Shown here: positions 31,271-40,437 of the stretch, piece after piece
Numbering within the stretch: position 1 is the stretch's first letter
How the letters are laid out: every line of letters begins with the position of its first letter
NCBI RefSeq assembly: GCF_038958875.1
Contig: NZ_CP152407.1
Location: 3,789,501-3,853,500, forward strand
Length of the DNA stretch: 64,000 nucleotides
Source of the DNA: Acidovorax sp. FHTAMBA
GTDB lineage: Bacteria > Pseudomonadota > Gammaproteobacteria > Burkholderiales > Burkholderiaceae_C
Reading direction: 5' to 3'
Program-made: the position numbers and the translations under genes
Notes under the pieces: generated by a model
The model's input: the letters and a program-made list of their open reading frames with translations, nothing else
What the model was told of the DNA's origin: nothing
Databases searched by the model: none

Positions 31271-33202
31271 ATGAGTAACAAGAGAGAAGCAACCCCTGAA
31301 ACCATCGGCCTTGGCCGTCGCCGTTTCATCAACACCGCAGCCCTTGCAGGCCTTACTGCCGGCGTAGCCGCCTGCACCGAGAAGCCTGCCAGCGCGCCTG
31401 CCACGACGGCGTCGGGGCCTGTTGCAGCGCCTGCTGCGGCCCATTCGGCTGCCGCCAACGCGGTCCACCTCAAACCCGGTGAACTCGACACCTATTACGG
31501 CATCTGGAGCGGTGGCCACACCGGCGACATGCGCATTTTGGGTCTGCCCTCGGGTCGCGAAATTCACCGCATTCCCTGCTTCGTCCCCGATGCACTCGTC
31601 GGCTGGGGCATCACCAACGAATCCAAGGCCATCATGGGCACCAAGGCCGATGGCAGCTTGCGCTACACGGTGGCAGATACCCACCACACGCACGCCTCCT
31701 ACAAGGACGGCAACTACGACGGCCGTTACGCCTGGATCAACGACAAGATCAACAGCCGCATCGCGCGCGTGCGCCTCGATTACTTCGTTTGCGACAAGAT
31801 CACCCAACTGCCCAATGTGCAGGGCTTCCACGGCATCTTCCCCGACAAGCGCGACCCGGTCGATCCGGCGATCAACTACACCACGCGCGTGTTCTGCGGC
31901 GCTGAATTCGGCATCCCGCTGCCCAACACCGGCAGCGAAGACCACACCAAATACCGCTCGATGTTCACCTGCGTGGACGCCGAGACCATGGAAGTGCGCT
32001 GGCAGGTGCTGATTGACGGCAACTGCGATCTGACCGCCACCTCGTACGACGGCAAGCTGGCAGCAACGAACCAGTACAACGTCGAGATGGGCGCCAAGTA
32101 CGAGGACATGATGTCCGCCGAGCGCGACGCCTGCCTGTTCTTCAACATTGCGCGCATCGAAGAAGCCGTCAAGGCCGGCAAGTTCAAGACCATCGGCTCT
32201 TCCAAGGTGCCCGTGGTCGATGGCACGCACGAAGCCAACAAGGACCCCAAGACCGCTCTGACCGCCTACGTCAGCGTGCCCAAGAACCCGCACGGCGTGA
32301 ACGCCAGCCCCGACCAGAAGTATTTCATCTGCGCCGGCAAGCTCTCGCCCACCGCCACCGTGATCGAGCTGGCCAAGGTGCTCGACTGGTTCGACGGCAA
32401 GATGGAAAAGCTCGACGACGCGATCGTTGCCGAAGTGGAAATCGGCCTGGGCCCGCTGCATACCGCCTTCGACGGCCGTGGCAACGCCTACACCACGCTG
32501 TTCCTGGACAGCCAGGTGGTCAAGTGGAACGTGGAGGCTGCCATCAAGTTCCACGCTGGCGACAAGAGCGCGAAGTACGTGGTAGACCGCCTGGATGTGC
32601 ACTACCAGCCGGGCCACATCAACGCCTCGCAGTCCGAGACCATCGCTGCCGACGGCAAGTACCTGGCCGTGGGTTGCAAGTTCTCGAAAGACCGCTTCCT
32701 GCCCGTGGGCCCGCTGCACCCCGAGAACGAACAGCTCATCGACATCAGCGGCGACAAGATGGTGCTGCTGGCCGACCACCCCGTGCGTGGCGAGCCCCAT
32801 GACTTCATCATCTTCAAGCGTGATCTGGTCAAGCCCAAGCAGGTCTACGATCTGGACGAATCGCCCCTGGCCATCAAGGATCCCAAGGAATCCGGCGTGT
32901 TCCGCAATGGCAAGAAGGTCACCGTGAAAATCACTTCACAGGCACCGGCCTTCAGCCTGCGCGAGTTCAAGCTCAAGAAGGGCGACGAGGTCACACTGAT
33001 CCTGACCAACCTCGACAAGATCGAAGACTTGACGCACGGGTTCGCCATTCCGAACTACAACGTCAACTTCATCGTCAACCCGCTGGAAACCAAGTCGGTG
33101 AGCTTCGTGGCCGACCAGCCCGGCGTGTTCTGGTGCTATTGCACCCACTTCTGCCACGCGCTCCACCTGGAGATGCGCACACGGATGATTGTGGAAGCTT
33201 GA
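31271..33202 (+). CDS. nosZ: Nitrous-oxide reductase
   Basis: A 643-residue periplasmic copper enzyme that reduces N2O to N2. Twin-arginine signal LGRRRFINTAALAGLTAGVA, then ACTEKPAS, which forms a lipobox (V-A-A-C), followed by an Ala-rich linker. CuZ ligands include DTHHTHASYKDGNYDGRYAW and GFHGIFPDKRDP. The CuA site is WCYCTHFCHALHLEM at about 620-634. The Tat signal places it in clade I. The ATG has AGAGGTG upstream. It precedes nosR, whereas nosR usually comes first. Confidence 0.96.
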   Translation: MSNKREATPETIGLGRRRFINTAALAGLTAGVAACTEKPASAPATTASGPVAAPAAAHSAAANAVHLKPGELDTYYGIWSGGHTGDMRILGLPSGREIHRIPCFVPDALVGWGITNESKAIMGTKADGSLRYTVADTHHTHASYKDGNYDGRYAWINDKINSRIARVRLDYFVCDKITQLPNVQGFHGIFPDKRDPVDPAINYTTRVFCGAEFGIPLPNTGSEDHTKYRSMFTCVDAETMEVRWQVLIDGNCDLTATSYDGKLAATNQYNVEMGAKYEDMMSAERDACLFFNIARIEEAVKAGKFKTIGSSKVPVVDGTHEANKDPKTALTAYVSVPKNPHGVNASPDQKYFICAGKLSPTATVIELAKVLDWFDGKMEKLDDAIVAEVEIGLGPLHTAFDGRGNAYTTLFLDSQVVKWNVEAAIKFHAGDKSAKYVVDRLDVHYQPGHINASQSETIAADGKYLAVGCKFSKDRFLPVGPLHPENEQLIDISGDKMVLLADHPVRGEPHDFIIFKRDLVKPKQVYDLDESPLAIKDPKESGVFRNGKKVTVKITSQAPAFSLREFKLKKGDEVTLILTNLDKIEDLTHGFAIPNYNVNFIVNPLETKSVSFVADQPGVFWCYCTHFCHALHLEMRTRMIVEA

Positions 33203-33206
33203 TTCG

Positions 33207-33303
33207 GAGCATCCCCTGAGGCGCTGCGCGCCTTCCCCCTTCTCTCGAATCGCTGCGCGATTCGGGAAGGGGGACGATGCACTCGCTGCGGGGCGGCCCT
33301 TGC
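33207..33303. repeat. Repeat family F2, copy b
   Basis: Reads CCCCTGAGGCGCTGCGCG, CTTCCCCCTTCTCTCGAATCG with an inner hairpin around GAATCGCTGCGCGATTC, then GGAAGGGGGACGATGC. It lies directly after the nosZ stop. Confidence 0.8.
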
Positions 33304-33355
33304 TCTGCATCCCTGGTCTGGGGCGCGCCAGTTGTGACAACTGCGCCCTAATTTG

Positions 33356-33412
33356 AACAAAATTGGCCGCTAGCGCTTGATAGATAAGCGCGAACAGCTA
33401 TCAAAAAGATAG
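33356..33412 (+). repeat. Dispersed palindromic repeat F1, copy 6
   Basis: AACAAAATTGGCCGCTAGC, core AGCGCTT-GATAGAT-AAGCGC, then GAACAGCTATCAAAAAGATAG. It ends five bases before the nosR ATG, where a ribosome site would be expected. Confidence 0.9.
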
Positions 33413-33416
33413 TCCC

Positions 33417-36044
33417 ATGATTCCCCTCCGTCGGCAGTTCGCCACGCTTCTTCTGGTCTTGTTGGCAGCCCTTTGGCTGGCGCCGCGCGCCCATGCCGCA
33501 TCAGGCGCCTACGAGGCCGAGCTGCCTGCCGATCTGGCCACCGCGCGCGACATGTGCGCCCTGGTGCCCTGCAAGGACGTGTTCCCGGGGGCCACCCACT
33601 TTTCCGAACGCAAGGGCCAGCCGCCCTACGCAGAGGCTTACGACAACGACTCGGCCCAGAAGAAGCTGCTGGGCTATGTGATGCTCTCCACCGACATCAC
33701 CGACACCCCCGCGTACTCGGGCAAGCCGGTGGTCACGCTGATCGGCATGGACCTCAAGGGCCACTACGTGGGCGTCAAAGTGCTCAAGCACTCAGAGCCC
33801 ATCCTGCTGCTGGGCATCCCCGAATCGGCGCTCATCAATTTCAACAACCAGTACCTGGGCAAGTCTGTCCAGGACACGCTGGAAGTCGGCCCGTCCAGGC
33901 CCGAGGAAAACGTGATTGGCCTGGATGCCATCTCCGGCGCCACCGTCACGGTGATTGCGCAAAACCAGGTGGTGACGATGTCGGGCGCCGCCGTGGCGCG
34001 ACAGACGGGCATCATCGAGCCTACCGTGCGAGACCCCGCACGTTTTCTTGCCAATGGGCAGCGATACGACTGGGCGCAACTGGTCCAGATGGGCGTGGCG
34101 CAGCGCCTGCTCGTCAAGCCCGAACAGGTCGGCTTGCCGCGGGGCCCCGAGCCTTTCATCGAACTGTGGTTTGGTGACCTCAACCACCCCGACCTTGGGC
34201 GCAGCCTGCTGGGTGAACGCGGCTTCGAGAACCTGCGCTCGCGGCTTCAGCCGCAGGAAAGCGCCTTCTTCGTCATCCGCACGGGCGGTGTGGAATCCTT
34301 CAAGGGCTCGGGCTTCGTGCGCGGCGGCATCTACGACCGCGTGCAGGTCAAGCAGGGTGCAGACTCGTTCACCTTCCGCGATCTGGACTCCTACAACCTG
34401 TATGGCCTGGAGGCAGCCGGTGCCCCGCGCTACAGCGAATCGGCCATTTTTGTGGTCCGCTCGGCAGCCTTCTCCGCAGCCTTCCCCTGGAAGCTCGCTT
34501 TCCTGGGCAACCGCGTAGACCGCGCCACGGGCCACCGCAGCTTTGCCGTTTTCGAATCCAAATACTGGCTGCCCGCCAACCTGCTGGACGGCGGGCGTCC
34601 CAAAGTGGTGGAGCCCGACGCACCCTGGGTGCGCGTGTGGAAGACACAGGCTGTCTCGATTGCCCTGTTCGCCCTGGTGCTGTTAGCCGTCACGGTGGTG
34701 TACGCCTACCGCGAGAAGCTCACGCGCCTTTCCACCCACAAGAACAAGTGGCCCGTGAACGCCTTCAAGTACAGCTTCTGGGCCATCAGCATGCTGTGGG
34801 TGGGCTTTGGCCTGATGGCGCAGCCCTCCATCACGCAGGTGCTGACCTGGTTCCATTCGCTGCTGTTCCAGTGGACGTGGTCGCTGTTCCTGTCCGATCC
34901 GTTCATTTTCCTGTTCTGGATCTTCATCATCGTCACCGTGTTCCTGTTCGGGCGCGGCCTGTTCTGCGGCTGGATGTGCCCGTTTGGCTCGCTGCAGGAG
35001 TCCATCTACAAGGTGGCGCGCTTTGTAGGCCTGGGCCGGTTTCAGACCAAGCTGCCGCAGAAATGGCACGACCGGCTCAAGTGGCTCAAGTACGCGATCT
35101 TCTTCGGCCTGCTGGTGGTCTCAATGTTCTCCATGGGCCTTGCCGAAAAGCTGGCCGAGGTGGAGCCCTTCAAGACCACGTTCCTCGTGGGCATCAGCAA
35201 CCGCGCCTGGCCCTACGCCCTGTTCGTGGCAGTGATTTTGGGTGTGTCGATCTTTATCGAACGGCCCTATTGCAAATATGTCTGCCCGCTGGGCGCCTCG
35301 CTGGCCATGCCCAGCACGTTCCGCTGGTTTGGCCTCAAGCGCAAGCAGGACTGCAACAGCTGCAAGGCCTGCGCCGTGGGCTGCGGAGCGCAGGCGATTG
35401 ATGCCGATGGCCGCATCGACCACCGTGAATGCCTGCACTGCCTCGATTGCATGATTCTGTATACCGACACCAAGGGCTGCCCGCCGCTGGCCAAGGAGCG
35501 CAAGCGCCGCGAAAAGGACGGCCTGGAGATCACGCCGATCGGCGCCAACGGGTATTTCATTCCGATCCACCCCGCCACCAGCTTCACCGAGCAGATCAGC
35601 GCCAAGGCCAAGAACGGCCCCGACCCGCGCATGCCCACCGACCCGGTGGCGCCCTTCCACAAGGCGGGCGAGTCCCGCCTGCGGTGGATTCTGATGGAGC
35701 TGCGCGACCACTTCTGGCCCTGGAGCACCGATGGCTGGCGCAGCCAGCGGGCGCTGCAGGTGGCCGGGTTCTCCCTGGCGGTGGCGGCCACCGTGGCCTG
35801 GGTGATGACGGCGCTGGGCAGCCTCTCTTCGGCAGCCATCATTGGCTGGTGGTTTGGCTGGAGCGTGTACGAGGTGCTGATCCGCCTGTCCGGCCGCCGC
35901 TACGTGAAGGACGGCGTCTGGTGGCGCGGCAACTACCGCGCGGCCAGCGTGATGGACATGCTGAGCTATGTGGGCTTCAAGAACCTGCTGATCGGGGCCA
36001 CCCTCTTCCTTGCACTCAAGGCCCTGGGCTTGCTGAACTTATGA
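33417..36044 (+). CDS. nosR: NosR, electron-transfer flavoprotein for N2O reduction
   Basis: An 875-residue membrane protein required for nosZ expression or activity. After a signal peptide comes a periplasmic FMN-binding domain with SGATVT at about 173 (the Thr flavinylated by ApbE/NosX). Then about six membrane helices with CGWMCPFG (about 518) and CKYVCPLGAS (about 619), and a cytoplasmic ferredoxin domain with CNSCKACAVGC and CLHCLDC for two [4Fe-4S] clusters. The region upstream of its ATG is a dispersed repeat without a clear Shine-Dalgarno. It overlaps nosD by ATGA. Confidence 0.95.
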   Translation: MIPLRRQFATLLLVLLAALWLAPRAHAASGAYEAELPADLATARDMCALVPCKDVFPGATHFSERKGQPPYAEAYDNDSAQKKLLGYVMLSTDITDTPAYSGKPVVTLIGMDLKGHYVGVKVLKHSEPILLLGIPESALINFNNQYLGKSVQDTLEVGPSRPEENVIGLDAISGATVTVIAQNQVVTMSGAAVARQTGIIEPTVRDPARFLANGQRYDWAQLVQMGVAQRLLVKPEQVGLPRGPEPFIELWFGDLNHPDLGRSLLGERGFENLRSRLQPQESAFFVIRTGGVESFKGSGFVRGGIYDRVQVKQGADSFTFRDLDSYNLYGLEAAGAPRYSESAIFVVRSAAFSAAFPWKLAFLGNRVDRATGHRSFAVFESKYWLPANLLDGGRPKVVEPDAPWVRVWKTQAVSIALFALVLLAVTVVYAYREKLTRLSTHKNKWPVNAFKYSFWAISMLWVGFGLMAQPSITQVLTWFHSLLFQWTWSLFLSDPFIFLFWIFIIVTVFLFGRGLFCGWMCPFGSLQESIYKVARFVGLGRFQTKLPQKWHDRLKWLKYAIFFGLLVVSMFSMGLAEKLAEVEPFKTTFLVGISNRAWPYALFVAVILGVSIFIERPYCKYVCPLGASLAMPSTFRWFGLKRKQDCNSCKACAVGCGAQAIDADGRIDHRECLHCLDCMILYTDTKGCPPLAKERKRREKDGLEITPIGANGYFIPIHPATSFTEQISAKAKNGPDPRMPTDPVAPFHKAGESRLRWILMELRDHFWPWSTDGWRSQRALQVAGFSLAVAATVAWVMTALGSLSSAAIIGWWFGWSVYEVLIRLSGRRYVKDGVWWRGNYRAASVMDMLSYVGFKNLLIGATLFLALKALGLLNL

Positions 36045-37327
36045 GGCCTTTGTTCATGCGCTCTGTGCGCGCCGCGCTGATCGTGCTGGCGGGGCTGGGC
36101 GGGGCATGCCTGGCCGGTGCCGCCACGGTGTCGGTCCAGCCCGGCCAGGACCTGGCCGCCGCCGTGAAGGCCGCCGCACCGGGCGATGTGATCGAGGTGG
36201 CGCGCGGCCTGTACCCGGTCAACCTGCTGATCGACAAGCCGCTCACGCTGCGCGGCATCGACCGCCCCACCCTGAGCGGTGGCAACCAGGGCGACACCAT
36301 CCGGGTCACCGCCCCGGATGTGGTGATCGAGGGCCTGATCGTGCGCGACTCGGGCGACAGCCTCAAGCACCAGAACGCCGGTATTTACCTTTTCCCCGGC
36401 GCGCATCGGGCCGTGGTGCGCAACTGCGACCTGACCTACAACCTGTTCGGCCTGTGGATCGAGAAGGCCGATGATGTGCTCATCGAGCGCAACACCATCA
36501 CCGGCAAGCGCGAATACGGTTCGTCGCAGCGTGGCAACGGCATCCAGCTCTACAACACCCAGCGTGCGCGCATTTTCAGCAACAACATCAGCTTCGTGCG
36601 CGATGCGCTGTATGTCGATGTGTCGCACCACGCCGTGTTCAGGGGCAACCGGCTGCACCACAGCCGCTACGGCACGCACTACATGAACTCGTACCACAAC
36701 CTGTGGGAAGACAACGACACCTACTACAACCGGGGCGGCCTGGCGCTGATGGAAGTGCGCGACCAGGTGGTGCGCAACAACCGCGCCTGGGGCAATTCCG
36801 ACCACGGCATCATGCTGCGCACCCTGCAGGACTCGGTGATCGAGAACAACATCGTGGCCGGCAACAACCGGGGCTTTTTCATTTACGACGTCGAGTACAT
36901 CAAGCTCAATGGCAACCTGGTGGTGGACAACGTGGTGGGCGTGCACCTGGCGGCCGGCTCCACGCGCAACGAGGTGGAGGGCAACGACTTCATCGGCAAC
37001 CGCGAGCAGGTGCGCTACGTGGGCGCGCGCGACGAGCGCTGGGGCACCAAGAGCGGCAACCACTGGAGCAACTACCTCGGCTGGGACCGTGACGGCAACG
37101 GAACGGGCGACGTACCCTACGAGGCCAACGACATGGTGGACCGCCTGACCTGGCGCCATCCCAGCATGAAGCTGCTGCTGGCCAGCCCCGCGGTGCAGGC
37201 CCTGCGCCTGGTGGGCCAGCAGTTTCCGGTCCTGCGCGTGCCTTCGGTGGTGGACCCCAAGCCGCGCATGCAACCAACCCACCAACAATGGAGTGAATGG
37301 CGTGGCAAGCACTTTTCCGGCCAGTGA
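36041..37327 (+). CDS. nosD: NosD, periplasmic copper-site assembly protein
   Basis: A 428-residue secreted protein with a signal peptide (LIVLAGLGGACLAGA) and a right-handed beta helix made of short repeats with N-x(2)-(F/I)-type turns (VVRNCDLTYNLFGLWIEKAD, VIENNIVAGNNRGFFIYD). NosD works with the ABC transporter NosFY in building the CuZ cluster of NosZ. The ATG overlaps the nosR stop (ATGA); a second ATG five codons later is possible. It overlaps nosF. Confidence 0.94.
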   Translation: MRPLFMRSVRAALIVLAGLGGACLAGAATVSVQPGQDLAAAVKAAAPGDVIEVARGLYPVNLLIDKPLTLRGIDRPTLSGGNQGDTIRVTAPDVVIEGLIVRDSGDSLKHQNAGIYLFPGAHRAVVRNCDLTYNLFGLWIEKADDVLIERNTITGKREYGSSQRGNGIQLYNTQRARIFSNNISFVRDALYVDVSHHAVFRGNRLHHSRYGTHYMNSYHNLWEDNDTYYNRGGLALMEVRDQVVRNNRAWGNSDHGIMLRTLQDSVIENNIVAGNNRGFFIYDVEYIKLNGNLVVDNVVGVHLAAGSTRNEVEGNDFIGNREQVRYVGARDERWGTKSGNHWSNYLGWDRDGNGTGDVPYEANDMVDRLTWRHPSMKLLLASPAVQALRLVGQQFPVLRVPSVVDPKPRMQPTHQQWSEWRGKHFSGQ

Positions 37328-38234
37328 CGGCCCAGCGGTCTCGCTGCGCGGCGTGAGCAAGCACTATGGCGCGCTGCATGCCGTCGATGGCGTCGATCTG
37401 GAGATTCCGCGCGGCGAAATTTTCGGCCTGATCGGGCACAACGGCGCGGGCAAGAGCACGCTGTTCAAGATGATGCTGGGCCTGGTGCCGCTGACGCAGG
37501 GCGAGATTCGGATCGGCGGTGCGCAGGTCGGCGGGCGGGGCTTTCGGGCCGCGCGGCGCCACCTGGGCTATCTGCCCGAGAACGTTGTGCTCTACGACAA
37601 CCTGAACGGCCTGGAAACCCTGCGTTTCTTTGCCCGGCTCAAGCATGCGCCGCTGGCGCAGTGCCAGCCGGTGCTCGAGCGTGTGGGTCTGGCGCATGCC
37701 GGCAATCGCCCGGTGCGCGAGTACTCCAAAGGCATGCGCCAGCGCCTCGGGTTTGCGCAGGCCTTGCTGGGCGCCCCCCAGGTGCTGTTTCTAGACGAGC
37801 CCACCAACGGGCTCGACCCCCAGGCCATCCGCGATTTTTATGCCACATTGCGCGGGCTGCAGGCCCAGGGCGTGACGGTGATCATCACCTCGCACATCCT
37901 GGCCGAGCTGCAAGAGCGCGTGGACCGCCTGGCCATCATGTCGGCCGGCAAGGTCCAGGCCGTGGGCAGCGTGCAGGCGCTGCGCGAGCAGACGCAGATG
38001 CCGCTGGTGTTCGAATTGCAGCTGGGTGCCGAAGACACCCCCGCCGTGGCCCAGGCACTGGCGGCGGTCACGGGCGCATCGCCCGAAACCTTGCCAACCG
38101 GCCTGCGCCTGCGCTGCCCGCGCGCGCAAAAAATGGCCGTGCTGGCCGCGCTGGCGCCGTTTGGCGCACGCGTGCACGACCTCAAGATGCTGGAGCCGTC
38201 GCTGGAAGACGTGTTCTTCGGATTCGCCGATTGA
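37302..38234 (+). CDS. nosF: NosF, ABC transporter ATPase
   Basis: A 310-residue ATPase with Walker A GLIGHNGAGKSTLFK, the signature EYSKGMRQRLGFAQAL and Walker B QVLFLDEPTNGLDP. With NosY it forms a transporter that supplies sulfur for the CuZ site of NosZ. GTG at 37302 was chosen as start because GGAG stands eight bases before; a GTG three codons upstream is the alternative. It overlaps the end of nosD and lies 11 bases before nosY. Confidence 0.92.
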   Translation: MASTFPASDGPAVSLRGVSKHYGALHAVDGVDLEIPRGEIFGLIGHNGAGKSTLFKMMLGLVPLTQGEIRIGGAQVGGRGFRAARRHLGYLPENVVLYDNLNGLETLRFFARLKHAPLAQCQPVLERVGLAHAGNRPVREYSKGMRQRLGFAQALLGAPQVLFLDEPTNGLDPQAIRDFYATLRGLQAQGVTVIITSHILAELQERVDRLAIMSAGKVQAVGSVQALREQTQMPLVFELQLGAEDTPAVAQALAAVTGASPETLPTGLRLRCPRAQKMAVLAALAPFGARVHDLKMLEPSLEDVFFGFAD

Positions 38235-38245
38235 AGGATGGCCCC

Positions 38246-39061
38246 ATGGAACTGACGCAAATCCTCACCATTGCCGCGAAAGAATTCCGCGACCGCATGC
38301 GCAACCGCTGGGTGCTGGCGGTTGCGCTCGTCTTCACCGTGTTCTCGCTCGTCATCGCCTACTTTGGCGGCGCGCAGCAGGGGGCCGTGGGCTTTCGCTC
38401 GATCGAGTTCACCATCGCCAGCCTGGTCAGCCTGGTGATCTACCTCATCCCGCTCATCGCACTACTGCTCGGCTTTGATGCCATCGTGGGCGAGCGCGAG
38501 CGCGGCTCGCTCGACCTGCTGCTGTCCCTGCCCATCACCCGCTTCGAATTGCTGCTGGGCAAATACCTTGGCCTGGCGGCCGCGCTCACGCTGTCCACGC
38601 TGGCGGGCTTTGGCCTGGTGGCGGTGCTGCTGTCGCGGCAGATGAGCTGGGCCGGCATGTACCACTACTTCGGCTTCATGCTCAGCTCGGTGCTGCTGGG
38701 CCTGGCGTTTCTGAGCCTGGCGGTGCTGCTGTCGGTGCTGGCGCGCGACCGCACGCGCGCCTCGGGCCTGGCCATCGCCACCTGGTTCTTCTTCGTTCTG
38801 GTGTTCGACCTGCTGCTGCTCGGGGCGCTGGTGGGCACGGGTGGCCGCTTTGGCGGTGAGGTGTTCGCGTGGCTGCTGCTGCTCAACCCGGCCGATGTGT
38901 TCCGCATCCTCAACGTGTTCTCGCTCGACGATGTGCGCACGCTCTACGGCCTGGCCAGTGTCGTGCCGTCGTCCATGGGCAGCCCCACCACCATGGGTGG
39001 CGTGATGCTGGCCTGGATCATCGTCCCCCTGGCTCTGGCCAACTGGAGATTCAAACCATGA
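38246..39061 (+). CDS. nosY: NosY, ABC transporter permease
   Basis: A 271-residue membrane protein with six predicted helices, the partner of NosF. The N-terminal TIAAKEFRDRMRNRW, IVGERERGSLDLLLSLPITR and FDLLLLGALVGTGG are typical of NosY-type ABC-2 permeases. The ATG has AAGGA upstream, and its stop overlaps the nosL start (ATGA). Confidence 0.93.
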   Translation: MELTQILTIAAKEFRDRMRNRWVLAVALVFTVFSLVIAYFGGAQQGAVGFRSIEFTIASLVSLVIYLIPLIALLLGFDAIVGERERGSLDLLLSLPITRFELLLGKYLGLAAALTLSTLAGFGLVAVLLSRQMSWAGMYHYFGFMLSSVLLGLAFLSLAVLLSVLARDRTRASGLAIATWFFFVLVFDLLLLGALVGTGGRFGGEVFAWLLLLNPADVFRILNVFSLDDVRTLYGLASVVPSSMGSPTTMGGVMLAWIIVPLALANWRFKP

Positions 39062-39645
39062 AATACACCTGTTCCTGCCGCCGGCGCCATGCCGGCACCC
39101 CCGGTGCCTGCGGCGACCGTCGCCACGTTCTCGGCCTGGCCGCGCTGGCGGCCCTGGGGTCGCTGGGCCTGCTGGCCGGTTGCGGCGAGCGCGCCGGCGA
39201 GGCGCAATCGCTCGCCCCCGTCGAGATCGACCGCTCCACCAGCTGTGAGCTGGACGGCATGCTCCTGGCCGACTACCCCGGCCCCAAGGCGCAGGTGCAT
39301 TTTGTCGGGCAAAGCCAGCCTTCCTTCTTTTGCGACACCGTGGAGCTGTTCAGCACGCTCCTGGCCGGCGAGCAGGTGCGTGCCGTGCGCGCCGTCTATG
39401 TGCAGGATATGGGCCAGGCCGACTGGGATGCGCCCAAAGGTCACTGGATCGACGCCAAGACGGCGGTGTACGTGGTGGGCAGCAAGCGCCACGGCTCCAT
39501 GGGCCCCACCATCGGCAGCTTTGCGCAGGAGGCCGACGCCCAGAAATTCGCCACCGAATATGGCGGCAAGGTGCTGCGTTTTGGCGACATCAAGGCCGAC
39601 ATGGTGGACCTGAGCGGGGGCGCCCTGCACGACACGCGCATGTGA
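39058..39645 (+). CDS. nosL: NosL, copper-binding lipoprotein
   Basis: A 195-residue copper chaperone for NosZ. A signal with RRHVLG followed by the lipobox LLAGC predicts a lipoprotein. The copper site is CELDGMLLADYPGPKAQVHF, the canonical NosL motif, and the second part has FCDTVELFSTL and GHWIDAKTAVYV. It is translationally coupled to nosY. It is followed by a second member of the family with a different motif. Confidence 0.92.
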   Translation: MKYTCSCRRRHAGTPGACGDRRHVLGLAALAALGSLGLLAGCGERAGEAQSLAPVEIDRSTSCELDGMLLADYPGPKAQVHFVGQSQPSFFCDTVELFSTLLAGEQVRAVRAVYVQDMGQADWDAPKGHWIDAKTAVYVVGSKRHGSMGPTIGSFAQEADAQKFATEYGGKVLRFGDIKADMVDLSGGALHDTRM

Positions 39646-39653
39646 CCACGGCC

Positions 39654-40328
39654 ATGCCCACTCCCGACCCATCGCGCCAGCAGGCACACCATCCGTCGCA
39701 CTCGCCATCACGGCGCCGTGCGGTGGCGGCCCTGTTGCTGGGTTCGGCCGGGCTGGTGGGCTGGACGCTGCACCAGCGCGGGCCATCCGGGCGCATCAAC
39801 GCATCGGCGCTGGACGGCGTGGGCGACGATGTCTGTGTGGTGGCTCCGCCTACGCCCTACGACCCGGCCTTGGGCCAGGCCGTAGCTGACGCACGCGAAG
39901 TGCCCGCCGACGCGCGCTGCCCCGTGTGCGGCATGTACCCCGCCCGCGCGCGGGCATGGGCGGCGCAGGTGATCTTTTCAGACGGAGACGCCTTCTTTTT
40001 CGACTCGCCGCTCAGCCTGATGCTCTACCAGGGCAACGTGGCCCACTACACACGCGGCCGCACAGCCGATTCACTTGTGGCCCGGTATGTCACCGACACG
40101 GCTACGGGGCAGTGGCTGAACGCCCAGGAGGCGGTGTATGTGGCGGGGTCTTCGGCCATGGGCCCGATGCGGGCGGGCAACCTTCCCGCCTTTGCAAGTA
40201 CGGACGCTGCGCAGCAGTTTGTGCAGCAGCGCGGGGGACGGGCGCTTGCATTCAACGCCATCGATGCGGCCCTGCTGCGCGGGCTGGCACCCAACCTGCG
40301 GGCAGACCACCGTCAACACGCGGGTTGA
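39654..40328 (+). CDS. Second NosL-family protein (CPVCGM type)
   Basis: A 224-residue protein with a twin-arginine-like start (SPSRRRAVAALLLGSAGLVG) and no lipobox, so it is probably held by an uncleaved helix. ADARCPVCGMYPARARAWAA gives the CxxCGM copper motif, then FDSPLSLMLYQGNVAHYT and GQWLNAQEAVYVAGS match the NosL fold. It begins nine bases after nosL and ends the operon. Copper delivery to NosZ or NosR is inferred from family and place. Confidence 0.85.
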   Translation: MPTPDPSRQQAHHPSHSPSRRRAVAALLLGSAGLVGWTLHQRGPSGRINASALDGVGDDVCVVAPPTPYDPALGQAVADAREVPADARCPVCGMYPARARAWAAQVIFSDGDAFFFDSPLSLMLYQGNVAHYTRGRTADSLVARYVTDTATGQWLNAQEAVYVAGSSAMGPMRAGNLPAFASTDAAQQFVQQRGGRALAFNAIDAALLRGLAPNLRADHRQHAG

Positions 40329-40338
40329 CGGGATGCTT

Positions 40339-40402
40339 TAGCTACCAATTTTGTAGCTGCTTGCGCTTTCACAGCAAGCGTGAGAGGCCAAAAAGACTAT
40401 GA
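40339..40402 (-). repeat. Dispersed palindromic repeat F1, copy 7
   Basis: On the minus strand: CTTTTTGGCCTCTCACGCTTG, spacer, AAGCGCAAGCAGCTACAAAA, then TTGGTAGCT. It lies just after the last nos gene and before the helicase terminator. Confidence 0.85.
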
Positions 40403-40409
40403 AACCATG

Positions 40410-40432
40410 AAAAAAGGCCTTGAACAAGGCCT
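40410..40432 (-). terminator. Intrinsic terminator of the helicase gene
   Basis: On the minus strand AGGCCTTG-TT-CAAGGCCT followed by TTTTTT, six bases after the stop codon of the gene at 40438. Confidence 0.9.
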
Positions 40433-40437
40433 GGTCC

